DNA of 64,000 bases from Winogradskyella luteola (GCF_019203985.1 NZ_JAGSPD010000003.1:1-64000); one strand, 5' to 3'. Shown: positions 1 through 8,674, counted from the stretch's first letter. Notes: generated from the sequence alone by a model not told the origin. Made by a program: numbers and translations.

Positions 1-24
1 AGGAACTTTGGATATTTTATGTAA

Positions 25-61
25 AAGTAAAGCCCGTGCAATTATTGTACGGGCTTTACTT
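25..61. terminator. Bidirectional hairpin terminator
   Basis: A near-perfect stem (about 14 bp, core AAAGCCCGT / ACGGGCTTT) around a 5-base loop, with A-rich and T-rich flanks on both sides. It lies just downstream of the minus-strand outer-membrane protein gene and can also serve a plus-strand gene entering from the left of the window. Confidence 0.8.
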
Positions 62-78
62 TATGAATAAATTTTATT

Positions 79-1608
79 TTAAATTCTAAATCCTAATGAT
101 AGTATTACATCTGTAAACTTTGTTTGTACTGATGCAGTGTCTGTTAATCCAACATTAAATAATTGCTGATTTACATCTCTTTCCGCTTGACTAAAAGCTA
201 GATCTAAATTAAAATCTCCAAAAGTGTAACCAAGACCTAATGAGTAACCCGTTAAATCTCCAAAACGACTATCATCTTTATATGGACTTTCTTCAAAACG
301 ATATCCGCCTCTGAAACTAAATTGTTTGTAACGGTATTCACCTCCAAACCTATAGGATACAGCAGAATCTAACGAATTGCTAATTTCATCGTTCAATAGA
401 GAAAAACTTGTGTCTGACGCAGGTCTAAATTCTGTATCACTGTAGTCTTTAACAGAATAATCAAAACTCAACAGGCCCTGCTTTCCGAAGACATAAGCCA
501 AACTTCCTGTAACCTTGCCAGGGGTACGTAATCTGTACTCAGGGAAAATATTGATAACATCACTAATGAAATTAATTTCAGGATCGGCATTATTAGAATT
601 AATACCTTGAACTAATTCTTCACTTATTCTATACCATGTTGGCGAATTATAAGACACACCAGCTCTAAGCTCTGGCGTCAGTTTAATAATTGTGCCTAGT
701 TGGAATGAAAAACCACTACCTGTAGTAGATAATAAATTTTCAAATCTTAAATTATTAACAGTAGAACCATCGTTAGAATTGGTTTCATTAAATCTTGTGA
801 ATTTTTCGTAGTCTATAAAATGTGCATTCAGGTTTACTCCGAAAAAGAATCTATCATCATAATCTGCAGCAAAATTAAATGCAAGCTTACCATTATAACC
901 TCTCTCAGAATATAGGTAGTTTTGATTAAAATTTCCAGGTCCTACATTAGAAATATAGTTAGTTTCATCATCATTACTGTTGTCATCTAAATTTACTGGA
1001 TCAATCACACCAGACCAATATCCTAAAAATGCTTGTTGAATCGAATAACCATCTACAGGAATTGAACTAATATCTGCATAAGCCTCTTCAATAAATTCAC
1101 CGGGTTGTAATTTTAAAATACCAAAAGGTATTTCAATATTATTGGTGAAAGAAAGGAAATAGCTATCTAAAGAGGTTGTATTTACTCCACTAGCTACCCA
1201 TTCATTATCATGGTTAGCTGTATTGTCATAGGCTGCACTAAGTGTAAATTTTTTCCAAGGAGAATTTGGATTTGAATTTACAAACACAAAAGCTGCCCCA
1301 AGTTGGTTTAAATCAAATTCGGAATTTGATGTTGAATTCAAACCATTAAAATAACTAACATCGTTATTCTTATCTATAACACCCAGAGAGACCGAAGCGT
1401 GGCTGTTGTTAAATATTGCAGAACCAGCAGGGTTGATATTAACCCCAGACATATCACCACCTAAGGCACCAAATGCACCACTCATGGCTCTAAAACGTGC
1501 AGTTCCTTTAATTTCATCCATTGAATATCTAACTGCATCATTTAGATCTTGTGCTAAAATATAGGATGTACTAACCAAGCCTATGGAAAACATAAGTAAC
1601 TTTTTCAT
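79..1608 (-). CDS. OmpP1/FadL/TodX-family outer membrane transport protein
   Basis: 509 residues. An N-terminal Sec signal peptide (hydrophobic stretch ending SYILAQ-D) is followed by the start seen in FadL-like porins: a short amphipathic segment, then RFRAMSGAFGALGGDMSGV and a NPAGSAIF motif. The rest alternates polar and hydrophobic residues and ends in an aromatic-rich strand, as outer-membrane beta-barrels do. Family members move hydrophobic compounds across the outer membrane; the substrate here cannot be read from sequence. It is followed by a bidirectional terminator and preceded by the lipoprotein gene on the same strand 38 bases upstream. Confidence 0.8.
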   Translation of the reverse strand: MKKLLMFSIGLVSTSYILAQDLNDAVRYSMDEIKGTARFRAMSGAFGALGGDMSGVNINPAGSAIFNNSHASVSLGVIDKNNDVSYFNGLNSTSNSEFDLNQLGAAFVFVNSNPNSPWKKFTLSAAYDNTANHDNEWVASGVNTTSLDSYFLSFTNNIEIPFGILKLQPGEFIEEAYADISSIPVDGYSIQQAFLGYWSGVIDPVNLDDNSNDDETNYISNVGPGNFNQNYLYSERGYNGKLAFNFAADYDDRFFFGVNLNAHFIDYEKFTRFNETNSNDGSTVNNLRFENLLSTTGSGFSFQLGTIIKLTPELRAGVSYNSPTWYRISEELVQGINSNNADPEINFISDVINIFPEYRLRTPGKVTGSLAYVFGKQGLLSFDYSVKDYSDTEFRPASDTSFSLLNDEISNSLDSAVSYRFGGEYRYKQFSFRGGYRFEESPYKDDSRFGDLTGYSLGLGYTFGDFNLDLAFSQAERDVNQQLFNVGLTDTASVQTKFTDVILSLGFRI

Positions 1609-1646
1609 AAGTAAATTTTTTAAAATTTTAGAATTTAATTTTAAGA

Positions 1647-2684
1647 CTATCCTCTACCGCGTCTTCCTCCACCAGACCTCATTCCAGAAGATCTCGAAGA
1701 ACCTCTAGACGATCTCATAGAGCCTGATGATCTTGATGAGCCTCTACTAGATCTAACTCCAGACGAACGACTACTTCTAGAAGATCTAACCGAACCTGAT
1801 GATCTCGATGGCCTTGATGATCTATTTACTCTAGAATTAGATCTTGAAGTTGAAGAACTTCTTACGGATCTAGATGGTCTTGTTACCCTATTACTTCTAG
1901 AACTGGAACTAGACCCAACCCTTGTACTTCTTGTGGTTGCAGCCCTTGAAAGTCTACTTGTTGAATAGTTTCGTCTTGATAAAGCAGATGAACTTCTATT
2001 TCTTCTACTTAAATTATTATTGTTGTAAAGCAGTGAGCTGCGTCTTCCACCATTAAATGCAAGCCTGTTGTTTCGGAATCCATTATTCCAACCCCAGTTA
2101 TTCCATCCAGGACCCCAGCCCCAATTGTTCCAGCCCCAGCCAGCATTCCAACCCCAGTTGTTCCAGCCTAAGCCCCAACCAGCATTCCAACCCCATCCAG
2201 CATTCCAGCCCCAGTTGTTCCAACCCCAAGGTCGTCCCCAACCCCAGTTATTCCAACCCCAGCCCCATCCAGCATTCCATAACCAAGGATCATTCCAACC
2301 CCATCCATTATCAATAATATTAATGGTAACGTTTTCATTGCTCTGACCCCAACCACCGTAGGCTGGTCTTCGTTCTAAAGTGTCTTGAGCTTTCTCCATA
2401 TAGTTACCTTCATAAGAGTCTATGTCTGTAAATATTTCATTTTCTTCAGTTATGACATTAAGTTGTGCCGAATTTTCTGCAAAATAATTTTGATAATAAT
2501 TTGAGTCATCGGTAGAAGTTGTAACTACTGGTTCTTCTACATCGGTTTCATAATCGTCCGCTGTATATATTCCATCATTATCATATCCTGCATATTGAAA
2601 AGAACCACATGAAGTTAACACGGTTAGTAAACCGAGCGCAACAAAAAATGGCAATTTGTTCGAAGTAATGGCTTTAAATTGCAT
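1647..2684 (-). CDS. Lipoprotein with Trp-Gly-Asn repeats and Arg/Ser-rich tail
   Basis: 345 residues. The N-terminus is a lipoprotein signal (hydrophobic stretch, then lipobox LTSC), so the mature protein should be anchored through its Cys. Residues about 105-205 are repeats built from WGWNNWGWG-like units. Residues about 215-345 are almost only Arg, Ser and Gly (RSSRSS units), strongly basic. No enzyme domain is visible. Similar WGW-repeat lipoproteins occur next to proS in other Flavobacteriia; the function is unknown. Overlapping plus-strand reading frames here are shadows of the repeat. It is divergent from proS. Confidence 0.75.
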   Translation of the reverse strand: MQFKAITSNKLPFFVALGLLTVLTSCGSFQYAGYDNDGIYTADDYETDVEEPVVTTSTDDSNYYQNYFAENSAQLNVITEENEIFTDIDSYEGNYMEKAQDTLERRPAYGGWGQSNENVTINIIDNGWGWNDPWLWNAGWGWGWNNWGWGRPWGWNNWGWNAGWGWNAGWGLGWNNWGWNAGWGWNNWGWGPGWNNWGWNNGFRNNRLAFNGGRRSSLLYNNNNLSRRNRSSSALSRRNYSTSRLSRAATTRSTRVGSSSSSRSNRVTRPSRSVRSSSTSRSNSRVNRSSRPSRSSGSVRSSRSSRSSGVRSSRGSSRSSGSMRSSRGSSRSSGMRSGGGRRGRG

Positions 2685-2712
2685 ATCTCTTATATTTTAT
2701 TGTTGAACATAG

Positions 2713-2720
2713 CAAAAATA
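2713..2720 (-). promoter_or_regulatory. Candidate -7 element for the lipoprotein gene
   Basis: On the minus strand this reads TATTTTTG, a full match to the Bacteroidetes -7 consensus TAnnTTTG, about 30 bases upstream of the lipoprotein start. I do not see a good -33 TTTG at the right distance. Confidence 0.4.
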
Positions 2721-2784
2721 GTTAGTTTTGCTGAACTATTTTTTTATTTAACATAGTCACAATATTTGTGCCAAAACATTGAAA

Positions 2785-4263
2785 ATGAGCAAAAATCTTA
2801 CGAGTAGAGCTGAAGATTATTCAAAATGGTATAACGAATTGGTTGTTAAAGCTGATTTGGCAGAAAATTCTGCGGTTAGAGGCTGTATGGTTATTAAACC
2901 TTACGGTTATGCTATTTGGGAGAAAATGCAAGCAGAATTGGATAGAATGTTTAAAGAAACTGGGCATCAAAATGCTTATTTTCCTCTGTTTGTACCTAAA
3001 AGTTTGTTTGAAGCTGAAGAAAAGAATGCTGAAGGTTTTGCAAAAGAATGTGCTGTAGTGACTCATTACAGATTGCAAACTGATCCTGATAATGAAGGTA
3101 AACTTAGAGTTGATCCAGAAGCAAAATTGGAGGAGGAATTAGTTGTAAGGCCTACAAGCGAAGCCATTATATGGAACACTTATAAAGGTTGGATTCAATC
3201 ATATAGAGATTTACCAATTTTAGTAAACCAGTGGGCTAACGTGGTACGATGGGAGATGCGAACACGACTCTTTCTCCGTACAGCAGAATTTTTATGGCAA
3301 GAAGGACATACCGCCCATGCAACCAAAGATGAAGCCTGGGAAGAAACTAAGTTAATCAATAATGTTTATGCTAAATTCGCAGAGAACTTTATGGCAATTC
3401 CTGTAATACAAGGTTTAAAAACAGAGAGTGAGCGTTTTGCGGGTGCAGAAGAGACTATGTGTATTGAGGCACTGATGCAAGATGGTAAAGCATTACAGGC
3501 CGGAACATCCCACTTTTTAGGTCAGAATTTTGCAAAGGCATTTGATGTAAAGTTTACTAACAAGGAAGGAAAACAAGATTATGTTTGGGCTACATCTTGG
3601 GGTGTTTCTACACGATTAATGGGCGCATTGATTATGACACATAGTGATGACAAAGGCTTAGTATTGCCACCAAATTTGGCACCTTACCAAGTTGTTATTG
3701 TACCCATATATAAGAATGAGGAGCAATTTGATGCTGTAAAAAAAGTTGCTGACGAAATTATAGATGACCTCAAAGAAAGAAATATCTCTGTAAAGTTTGA
3801 TAAAAGAGATACACTTCGCCCTGGTGCAAAATTTGCACAGCATGAATTGCAAGGTGTGCCAATAAGGATTGCAATAGGCCCCAAAGATCTTGAAGATAAT
3901 ACTGTAGAAGTCGCAAGACGAGATACATTTACCAAGGAAACAGTAATCTTAGATCGAATAAATGTAGTTGTTGAAGATTTGTTGGAAGAAATACAAAAAA
4001 GCTTATTTAAGAAAGCACTGGATTTCAGAAATTCCCACATAACAGAAGTTGAAGATTTTGAAGAGTTTAAAAAGGTACTGGAAAACAAAACAGGTTTCAT
4101 TTCTGCACATTGGGATGGTACTGCCGAAACTGAACAAAAAATAAAAGAATTGACTAAGGCTACAATACGATGTATTCCTTTAGATAGCAAGAAAGAAGAA
4201 GGAGAATGTGTATTTACTGGCAATCCATCAAATCAGCGTGTACTTTTTGCAAAAGCCTATTAA
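2785..4263 (+). CDS. proS: Prolyl-tRNA synthetase (short, archaeal/eukaryote-like type)
   Basis: Charges tRNA-Pro with proline. Class II motifs are visible: [10 protein letters not shown] near motif 1, [11 protein letters not shown], motif 2 as [14 protein letters not shown], and motif 3 in [18 protein letters not shown]. An anticodon-binding domain follows, then a C-terminal domain ending in Tyr, typical of the short type without the bacterial INS domain. The length, 492 residues, is normal. An upstream in-frame TTG at 2779 adds only two residues; the ATG at 2785 ([12 protein letters not shown]) is the better start. Confidence 0.95.
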   Translation: MSKNLTSRAEDYSKWYNELVVKADLAENSAVRGCMVIKPYGYAIWEKMQAELDRMFKETGHQNAYFPLFVPKSLFEAEEKNAEGFAKECAVVTHYRLQTDPDNEGKLRVDPEAKLEEELVVRPTSEAIIWNTYKGWIQSYRDLPILVNQWANVVRWEMRTRLFLRTAEFLWQEGHTAHATKDEAWEETKLINNVYAKFAENFMAIPVIQGLKTESERFAGAEETMCIEALMQDGKALQAGTSHFLGQNFAKAFDVKFTNKEGKQDYVWATSWGVSTRLMGALIMTHSDDKGLVLPPNLAPYQVVIVPIYKNEEQFDAVKKVADEIIDDLKERNISVKFDKRDTLRPGAKFAQHELQGVPIRIAIGPKDLEDNTVEVARRDTFTKETVILDRINVVVEDLLEEIQKSLFKKALDFRNSHITEVEDFEEFKKVLENKTGFISAHWDGTAETEQKIKELTKATIRCIPLDSKKEEGECVFTGNPSNQRVLFAKAY

Positions 4264-4291
4264 AAATTTTGCAAAAAAATTATGTTAGTAG

Positions 4292-4321
4292 TTGCAACAT
4301 TTAAAAATAGTTGTATTTTTG
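4292..4321 (+). promoter_or_regulatory. Promoter for tRNA-Glu / rpsT
   Basis: TTG at 4292-4294, a 19-base spacer and TATTTTTG at 4314-4321 match the Bacteroidetes consensus. It lies between the proS stop and the tRNA and would start transcription roughly 75 bases before the tRNA. Confidence 0.65.
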
Positions 4322-4405
4322 CACCCGCTAGAACGATATATTTTGCATCGGGCTAGTTTACAATGGAAACATTGTAGGTTCATTTAATTAGTAAAATAAC
4401 CAAAT

Positions 4406-4477
4406 GGCCCGTTCGTCTATCGGCTAGGACGCCAGGTTTTCATCCTGGTAAGAGGGGTTCGATTCCCCTACGGGCTA
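4406..4477 (+). tRNA. tRNA-Glu (anticodon TTC)
   Basis: 72 bases that fold as a complete cloverleaf: acceptor GGCCCGT / ACGGGCT, anticodon arm CCAGG-TTTTCAT-CCTGG with anticodon TTC, and T-arm AGGGG-TTCGATT-CCCCT. Discriminator base A; the 3' CCA is not encoded. rpsT follows 22 bases downstream. Confidence 0.95.
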
Positions 4478-4499
4478 CAATTTTAATAAGAGAAATAAA

Positions 4500-4751
4500 A
4501 TGGCAAATCATAAGTCAGCTTTAAAAAGAATTAGAAGTAACGAAAAGAAACGCGTGCTTAACAGATACCAGCATAAGACAACACGTAATGCTATTAAGAA
4601 GTTACGTGAAATTACCAATGCTAAGGAAGCACAAAAGATGTTACCTTCCGTTATTAGTATGATTGATAAATTAGCTAAGAAAAATGTAATTCATGCTAAT
4701 AAAGCTGGTAACTTAAAGTCACAATTGACTAAGCATGTTACAGCGTTATAA
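4500..4751 (+). CDS. rpsT: 30S ribosomal protein S20
   Basis: 83 residues, normal for S20, very rich in Lys and Arg. It begins with the diagnostic MANHKSALKRIRSNEKKR and is helical throughout. It binds 16S rRNA at the bottom of the small subunit. Probably co-transcribed with the upstream tRNA-Glu and ended by the hairpin at 4781-4807. Confidence 0.96.
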   Translation: MANHKSALKRIRSNEKKRVLNRYQHKTTRNAIKKLREITNAKEAQKMLPSVISMIDKLAKKNVIHANKAGNLKSQLTKHVTAL

Positions 4752-4780
4752 TTAGTGATATATAATTAAGATATTTGAAA

Positions 4781-4807
4781 GTCTTTCCAATAGGAAAGAC
4801 TTTTTTT
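4781..4807 (+). terminator. rpsT terminator
   Basis: Perfect stem GTCTTTCC-AATA-GGAAAGAC followed by seven T: a standard intrinsic terminator 30 bases past the rpsT stop. Confidence 0.85.
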
Positions 4808-4840
4808 GTTTTCCCTTTATTTAAAAGTTAGCTATCCATA

Positions 4841-4874
4841 AAAAAACCTTGAATAGTAAAGTTCAAGGTTTTTT
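4841..4874 (-). terminator. rho gene terminator (bidirectional hairpin)
   Basis: Stem AAAAAACCTTGAA / TTCAAGGTTTTTT with an 8-base loop. Read on the minus strand it ends in a T-run directly after the rho stop codon; the T-run on the plus strand makes it usable both ways. Confidence 0.8.
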
Positions 4875-4898
4875 ATTATAAATATGACAGAAGAATTA

Positions 4899-6530
4899 CT
4901 ATCCATTCATGGAAATTAAAAACTCTTCATTGTTTCTTGTTTGTTTAAACCTGTCATTAATAAATTCCATTGCTTCAACAGGGTTCATATCTGCAAGATA
5001 CTTACGCATTACCCACATTCTTTGAATGGTATTATCGTCCAATAATAAATCGTCACGTCTTGTACTTGATGATGTTAAATCAATAGCAGGGAAAATACGA
5101 CGATTAGAAATCTTACGATCTAATTGTAGCTCCATATTACCTGTACCTTTGAATTCCTCAAAGATAACTTCGTCCATTTTAGAACCCGTTTCGGTAAGTG
5201 CGGTGGCAATGATAGTTAAAGAGCCACCATTTTCGATATTACGAGCAGCACCAAAGAAACGTTTTGGTTTATGCAAAGCATTAGCGTCAACACCACCAGA
5301 AAGAATTTTTCCAGAAGCAGGTTGTACCGTATTGTAGGCTCTTGCCAATCGAGTAATGGAATCTAGTAGAATTACAACATCGTGTCCGCATTCCACTAAG
5401 CGTTTTGCTTTTTCTAAAACAATGTTAGCAATCTTAACATGCTCGTGTGCTTCTTTATCAAAAGTAGACGCTATTACCTCACCACGGACATTTCTTTGCA
5501 TGTCTGTTACTTCTTCAGGACGTTCATCAATTAAAAGAATCATCTGATATACTTCAGGATGATTAGCCGCAATTGCATTTGCAACATCCTTAAGCAGCAT
5601 AGTTTTACCTGTTTTTGGTTGAGATACAATCATACCACGTTGTCCTTTACCAATGGGTGCGAACAAGTCCATAATACGTGTAGAAATTGTGGTTTGCTTT
5701 TCAGCAATATTAAATTTCTCTTTTGGGAATAATGGTGTTAAGTGCTCAAAAGCCACACGGTCTCTAACTACATTGGGATTTTGACCATTGATTTTACTCA
5801 CCTTTATAAGTGGGAAATATTTTTCACCTTCTTTTGGGGGTCTTACATGCCCTAATACTGTATCACCAGTTTTTAAACCGAATAATCTAATTTGAGATTG
5901 TGATACATAAATATCGTCTGGGGATGTTAGATAATTATAATCGGATGATCTTAAGAATCCATAACCATCTTGCATAATATCTAAAACACCTTCACTTTCA
6001 ATAATGGCATCAAATTCAAAATCTGGTTCACGGTAACGGTTTCTGTTATCTTTATTACCATTGTTTTTTGAATTGCTGTTATTGCGATTATTATTATCCT
6101 TAGAACGATTCTGATTTTGCCTTTTATCGTTGTTCTGATTATTATTAGAACGTCGATTATCGTCTTTACGGTTGTCTTGCTTTTTATGACTTTGTTTATC
6201 GTTGCTAGACTGGTCGTTATTAGACTTACGTTCTTGAGGTTTAGGTTCTTCCTTTTTTTCGGAGAACTCTAAAGATTTTTGATCTTTGTCGTCTTGAGTT
6301 TTTTTCTGTACTCTAGCTCTACTTTGTTTAGGCTTGCTTTGTTTTGGTTCAGAACTGCTGTCAGTATCTTTTGTAGCTTTTACTGCATCAGGATTTGCAG
6401 CTTGGTAATCTAAAATTTGGTAAACCAAATCTAGCTTCTTCATTGAGCGGTACTTAGGTACTTTGAGTTGTTTGGCTAGTTCCTGTAATTCTGGAAGCTT
6501 CTTAGCTTTTAACTGTGAAATTTCAAACAT
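4899..6530 (-). CDS. rho: Transcription termination factor Rho
   Basis: A hexameric RNA-dependent ATPase that ends transcription. 543 residues, longer than the roughly 420 of E. coli. An N-terminal SAP-like helical segment (residues 1-45) is followed by a low-complexity stretch rich in Asn, Lys, Asp and Gln (about 50-170), typical of Bacteroidetes Rho. Then come the cold-shock RNA-binding domain ([13 protein letters not shown]) and the ATPase core with Walker [11 protein letters not shown], Walker [16 protein letters not shown] and the C-terminal DDLLLD region. It stands alone between two hairpins. Confidence 0.95.
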   Translation of the reverse strand: MFEISQLKAKKLPELQELAKQLKVPKYRSMKKLDLVYQILDYQAANPDAVKATKDTDSSSEPKQSKPKQSRARVQKKTQDDKDQKSLEFSEKKEEPKPQERKSNNDQSSNDKQSHKKQDNRKDDNRRSNNNQNNDKRQNQNRSKDNNNRNNSNSKNNGNKDNRNRYREPDFEFDAIIESEGVLDIMQDGYGFLRSSDYNYLTSPDDIYVSQSQIRLFGLKTGDTVLGHVRPPKEGEKYFPLIKVSKINGQNPNVVRDRVAFEHLTPLFPKEKFNIAEKQTTISTRIMDLFAPIGKGQRGMIVSQPKTGKTMLLKDVANAIAANHPEVYQMILLIDERPEEVTDMQRNVRGEVIASTFDKEAHEHVKIANIVLEKAKRLVECGHDVVILLDSITRLARAYNTVQPASGKILSGGVDANALHKPKRFFGAARNIENGGSLTIIATALTETGSKMDEVIFEEFKGTGNMELQLDRKISNRRIFPAIDLTSSSTRRDDLLLDDNTIQRMWVMRKYLADMNPVEAMEFINDRFKQTRNNEEFLISMNG

Positions 6531-6716
6531 TCGTATGTTATATAATGTATTATAATTTTGATATTATTAATTCAAGATTTTCTAAATGAAATAAAAAGAA
6601 AAAAAGTGAAATTAATTTGGAAGATTAGAAAGATGCAACTCAGTGCATTACCCTTTCTACTGCAATTATACAACTTTATTTTAAAACTATTTCTATCTTT
6701 TTAAAAAATAAACTAC

Positions 6717-6724
6717 TAATTTTG
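6717..6724 (+). promoter_or_regulatory. -7 element for the DUF4293 gene
   Basis: TAATTTTG matches TAnnTTTG and lies 22 bases before the ATG at 6746. A clear -33 TTTG is not seen. The 190-base gap to rho holds nothing else I can name. Confidence 0.45.
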
Positions 6725-6745
6725 CAATGCTTTTTAATTAAAGAT

Positions 6746-7156
6746 ATGATTCAACGTATACAAACACTCTATTTAATTTTGGCTGCTGGTATTTCTGCGG
6801 GCTTAATTTTCGTGTTTCATTTGTGGACTAATAACGAAGACGCTAAAGTATATGCTTTAGATAACTATACGTATTTAGGTTTGTTTTTGGGTTCTGCTTT
6901 TTTATCTTTAATTTCAATTTTTATGTTTAAAAACAGGAAGTCTCAATTTATGTTGGGTCGACTTAATATAATATTAAACTTTATTTTACTAGGAATCTTT
7001 GTGTATCAATCTCTAAATTTATCTGGAGAAACTAACGTTTCTGAGAAAGGTATTGGGATTCTTCTTCCTATTTTTTCTATTGTGTGTTTAGTCTTGGCTA
7101 ACAAGGCTATTAAAAAGGATGAAGATCTCGTAAAATCTGTAGATCGATTACGATGA
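6746..7156 (+). CDS. DUF4293 family membrane protein
   Basis: 136 residues from the ATG at 6746 (MIQRIQTLYLILAAGIS), the usual DUF4293 start; a TTG eight codons upstream is less likely. Four hydrophobic segments are visible (about residues 9-28, 43-61, 70-90 and 103-120) with a short charged tail, so it is a small integral membrane protein. The family is common next to rho in Flavobacteriia; no activity is known. It ends just before a strong bidirectional terminator. Confidence 0.8.
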   Translation: MIQRIQTLYLILAAGISAGLIFVFHLWTNNEDAKVYALDNYTYLGLFLGSAFLSLISIFMFKNRKSQFMLGRLNIILNFILLGIFVYQSLNLSGETNVSEKGIGILLPIFSIVCLVLANKAIKKDEDLVKSVDRLR

Positions 7157-7181
7157 ACCTAAAATCTTAGTATATTAGTGC

Positions 7182-7213
7182 GAAAACCCCGGACGCTGCC
7201 GTCTGGGGTTTTC
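7182..7213. terminator. Bidirectional terminator
   Basis: A 14-bp stem (GAAAACCCC plus GGACG, one G-T pair) around a CTGC loop, A/T-rich on both flanks, between two convergent genes. It serves DUF4293 on the plus strand and the phosphodiesterase on the minus strand. Confidence 0.85.
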
Positions 7214-7217
7214 ATTT

Positions 7218-7712
7218 TTATAGTCTTTCAAATTCTATAATTTCTAAATCCTTTATGTGCTTACCATCTATTTTGAATCGGAGCATGGTTCTTTTTTTAT
7301 GAAAGCCATGTTTACCAACTGCACCAGGATTCATGTGAAGAAGATCTAATTTTTTATCAGGAATTACCTTAAGTATATGAGAGTGTCCACAGATAAACAG
7401 ATCAGGAGGATTTGAGTTCAGTTCCTCTCTAATACGATTATTATACTTAGGAGGATATCCGCCTATATGTGTTATCCAAACATCAATACTTTCACATATA
7501 AACCTATTATGAAGCGGAAATTCAGTTCTAGCTTTAGCGTCATCAATATTGCCATATACAGCTTTTAATGGTTTTAGTTTTTTAATTTGATCCGTGACCT
7601 CTAAATCGCCAATATCTCCAGCATGCCATACTTCATCTGCTTGTTTTACATGCTTAAGAATAGCAGCATCAATGTAACTATGTGTATCTGATAATAATAG
7701 TATTTTTTTCAT
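7218..7712 (-). CDS. YfcE/MJ0936-like metallophosphoesterase
   Basis: 164 residues from the ATG at 7712 (MKKILLLSDTHSYID). Calcineurin-like metal-binding motifs occur in order: SDTHS, AGDIGD, GNID (in place of GNxD/GNHD), then ITHIGG and GHSHI. Such enzymes cut phosphodiesters with two metal ions; the cellular substrate is unclear. A longer frame starting at 7754 uses sequence brought in by the prophage and is not the native start. The prophage end lies only 22 bases upstream, so the original promoter has probably been separated from the gene. Confidence 0.88.
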   Translation of the reverse strand: MKKILLLSDTHSYIDAAILKHVKQADEVWHAGDIGDLEVTDQIKKLKPLKAVYGNIDDAKARTEFPLHNRFICESIDVWITHIGGYPPKYNNRIREELNSNPPDLFICGHSHILKVIPDKKLDLLHMNPGAVGKHGFHKKRTMLRFKIDGKHIKDLEIIEFERL

Positions 7713-7729
7713 ACTTGTTTTCCGATTAT

Positions 7730-7734
7730 AATCG
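7730..7734. repeat. Target-site duplication, right copy (AATCG)
   Basis: AATCG directly abuts the prophage terminus TGAAATCG at 7735. The same five bases follow the other terminus at 47183-47187. Five bases is the duplication length made by Mu-type transposition. Joining the flanks with one copy gives the palindrome TTTCCGATTATAATCGGAAA. Confidence 0.75.
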
Positions 7735-7773
7735 TGAAATCGAATTGTACACAAACTTAAATCAAATTGTACA
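7735..7773. other. Prophage right end (attR) with two transposase-type sites
   Basis: The terminus starts with TG. Two copies of a site sharing AATTGTACA lie with their GTACA cores at 7747 and 7769, exactly 22 bases apart, resembling the closely spaced R1 and R2 sites of Mu. The inner copy, CAAATTGTACA, occurs inverted at the left end (47063-47073). Which protein binds is inferred. Confidence 0.6.
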
Positions 7774-7881
7774 TAAAAAACAATTTAAACACCATTTAAA
7801 ACAGTTTTAAATCATCCTTTGGGTTGCTCACAGGTGATAATTAGCTGTCAACACCTCTATTTTCGTCTTTTATTAGCGTCT
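7774..7881. other. Non-coding right-end stretch with a 9-bp-arm palindrome
   Basis: Between the TS-like gene and the end sites. It contains ATTTAAAAC-A-GTTTTAAAT at 7794-7812 and a weaker AGGTG / CACCT inverted pair. No gene and no intrinsic terminator reading toward the host phosphodiesterase is evident. Confidence 0.4.
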
Positions 7882-8517
7882 TCATACATTCAAACTAAAC
7901 TTGGAATCTTTGCCCTTCAGCAAGCGCTTGGTTGATTTTAGGTTGTTTTCATAGATATGCACATTTCCAAGAAATAAGGTAATTGACTTTAGCGGTATGT
8001 CAATTTGGCGCGATATCAAGTATAAATGGTAAATATCCGAAGGCAAACCAAGAGAGGCATCAGAACTACGCTGATAAGCGCTTAAAACAAGCTTTCCACG
8101 GTCAATCTGGAACTGTATCAAGCTCAAGCACGGCTGTTGGTTGGTGTCTATGGTATTGGCACCCAAAAACAGCACGTAATTTTTGCTAGAGCGCTTTTCC
8201 TTATTGATGCGTTTTATAAGTCCAGGTAATTGCTCAAAATACGTCGGATAACTATTCACCAAAATAGGACCACAGTAATCCCACCAGGTTATCCCTATGT
8301 CACGATACGCCTCAGTGTTTCGCTCACCTTGCATAAATAGATCTAGCTCGTCGCGCAATTTGTTCCTGGCAACCGTATGGCCTTCCAATATCTCCAATAG
8401 GTCAATTGGCCGTAAGTGCAGCTCTTTGTTCAATAGGTATCTAATGTTTCCTTTTTTGTTTTCTTGGACCTTACCTTTTTGTAAAATCCGCTTTAGTGTT
8501 TTGTGATATTTGTTCAT
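7882..8517 (-). CDS. Thymidylate synthase-superfamily protein, probable dCMP (hydroxy)methylase
   Basis: 211 residues. The TS fold can be followed: Glu57 in ELDLFMQG (E. coli Glu58), the WWDYCG region, catalytic Cys130 in QQPCLSLIQF, then YQRSSDASLGLP (Gln149, Arg150, Ser151, Asp153) and HIY (His187, Tyr189). At the position of E. coli Asn177, which recognises dUMP, it has Asp161, the substitution found in dCMP hydroxymethylases such as T4 gp42. The double Arg that binds phosphate from the partner subunit is replaced by Lys-Asn, and the C-terminal extension is missing. It is the last phage gene, where Mu has mom. Product could be 5-hydroxymethyl- or 5-methyl-dCMP; a ribonucleotide substrate, as in MilA, is also possible. 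Confidence 0.72.
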   Translation of the reverse strand: MNKYHKTLKRILQKGKVQENKKGNIRYLLNKELHLRPIDLLEILEGHTVARNKLRDELDLFMQGERNTEAYRDIGITWWDYCGPILVNSYPTYFEQLPGLIKRINKEKRSSKNYVLFLGANTIDTNQQPCLSLIQFQIDRGKLVLSAYQRSSDASLGLPSDIYHLYLISRQIDIPLKSITLFLGNVHIYENNLKSTKRLLKGKDSKFSLNV

Positions 8518-8544
8518 TGTTATAAATTTGTTGCTCTGACGTAA

Positions 8545-8605
8545 AAAGGTGCATACACACCATAAGCTAGGATATTACTCCTCGGCTTGGTGTGTATGCA
8601 CCTTT
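8545..8605 (-). terminator. Long hairpin between fibre genes and TS-like gene
   Basis: An 18-bp perfect stem (AAAGGTGCATACACACCA at 8545-8562 against 8588-8605), with five T following on the minus strand, so it can end the tail operon. Further inverted matches outside it (TCTGACG near 8535 and CGTCAGA near 8622; TTTGTTGC and GCAGCAAA) extend the symmetry to about 8527-8645. The structure is much larger than a terminator needs. Confidence 0.65.
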
Positions 8606-8674
8606 GTTGTTAGCCGTTTGCGTCAGAAACTTACGGCAGCAAAGTCGAGGTTTTTATAAACCTCAAGCTATTTT

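Noticed and set aside
2057-2356. Open frames on both strands with Pro/Gln/Ser- or Gly-rich repeats
   Set aside because: Shadows of the repetitive WGW-coding DNA of the lipoprotein; no start context and no independent support.
7713-7754. N-terminal extension of the phosphodiesterase into the prophage
   Set aside because: Uses a TTG inside the phage end; the family start is the ATG at 7712.
8527-8645. Inverted repeat as an integron attC site
   Set aside because: Core motifs GTTRRRY and RYYYAAC match only 6 of 7 and are not in the right positions; no integrase in the window.
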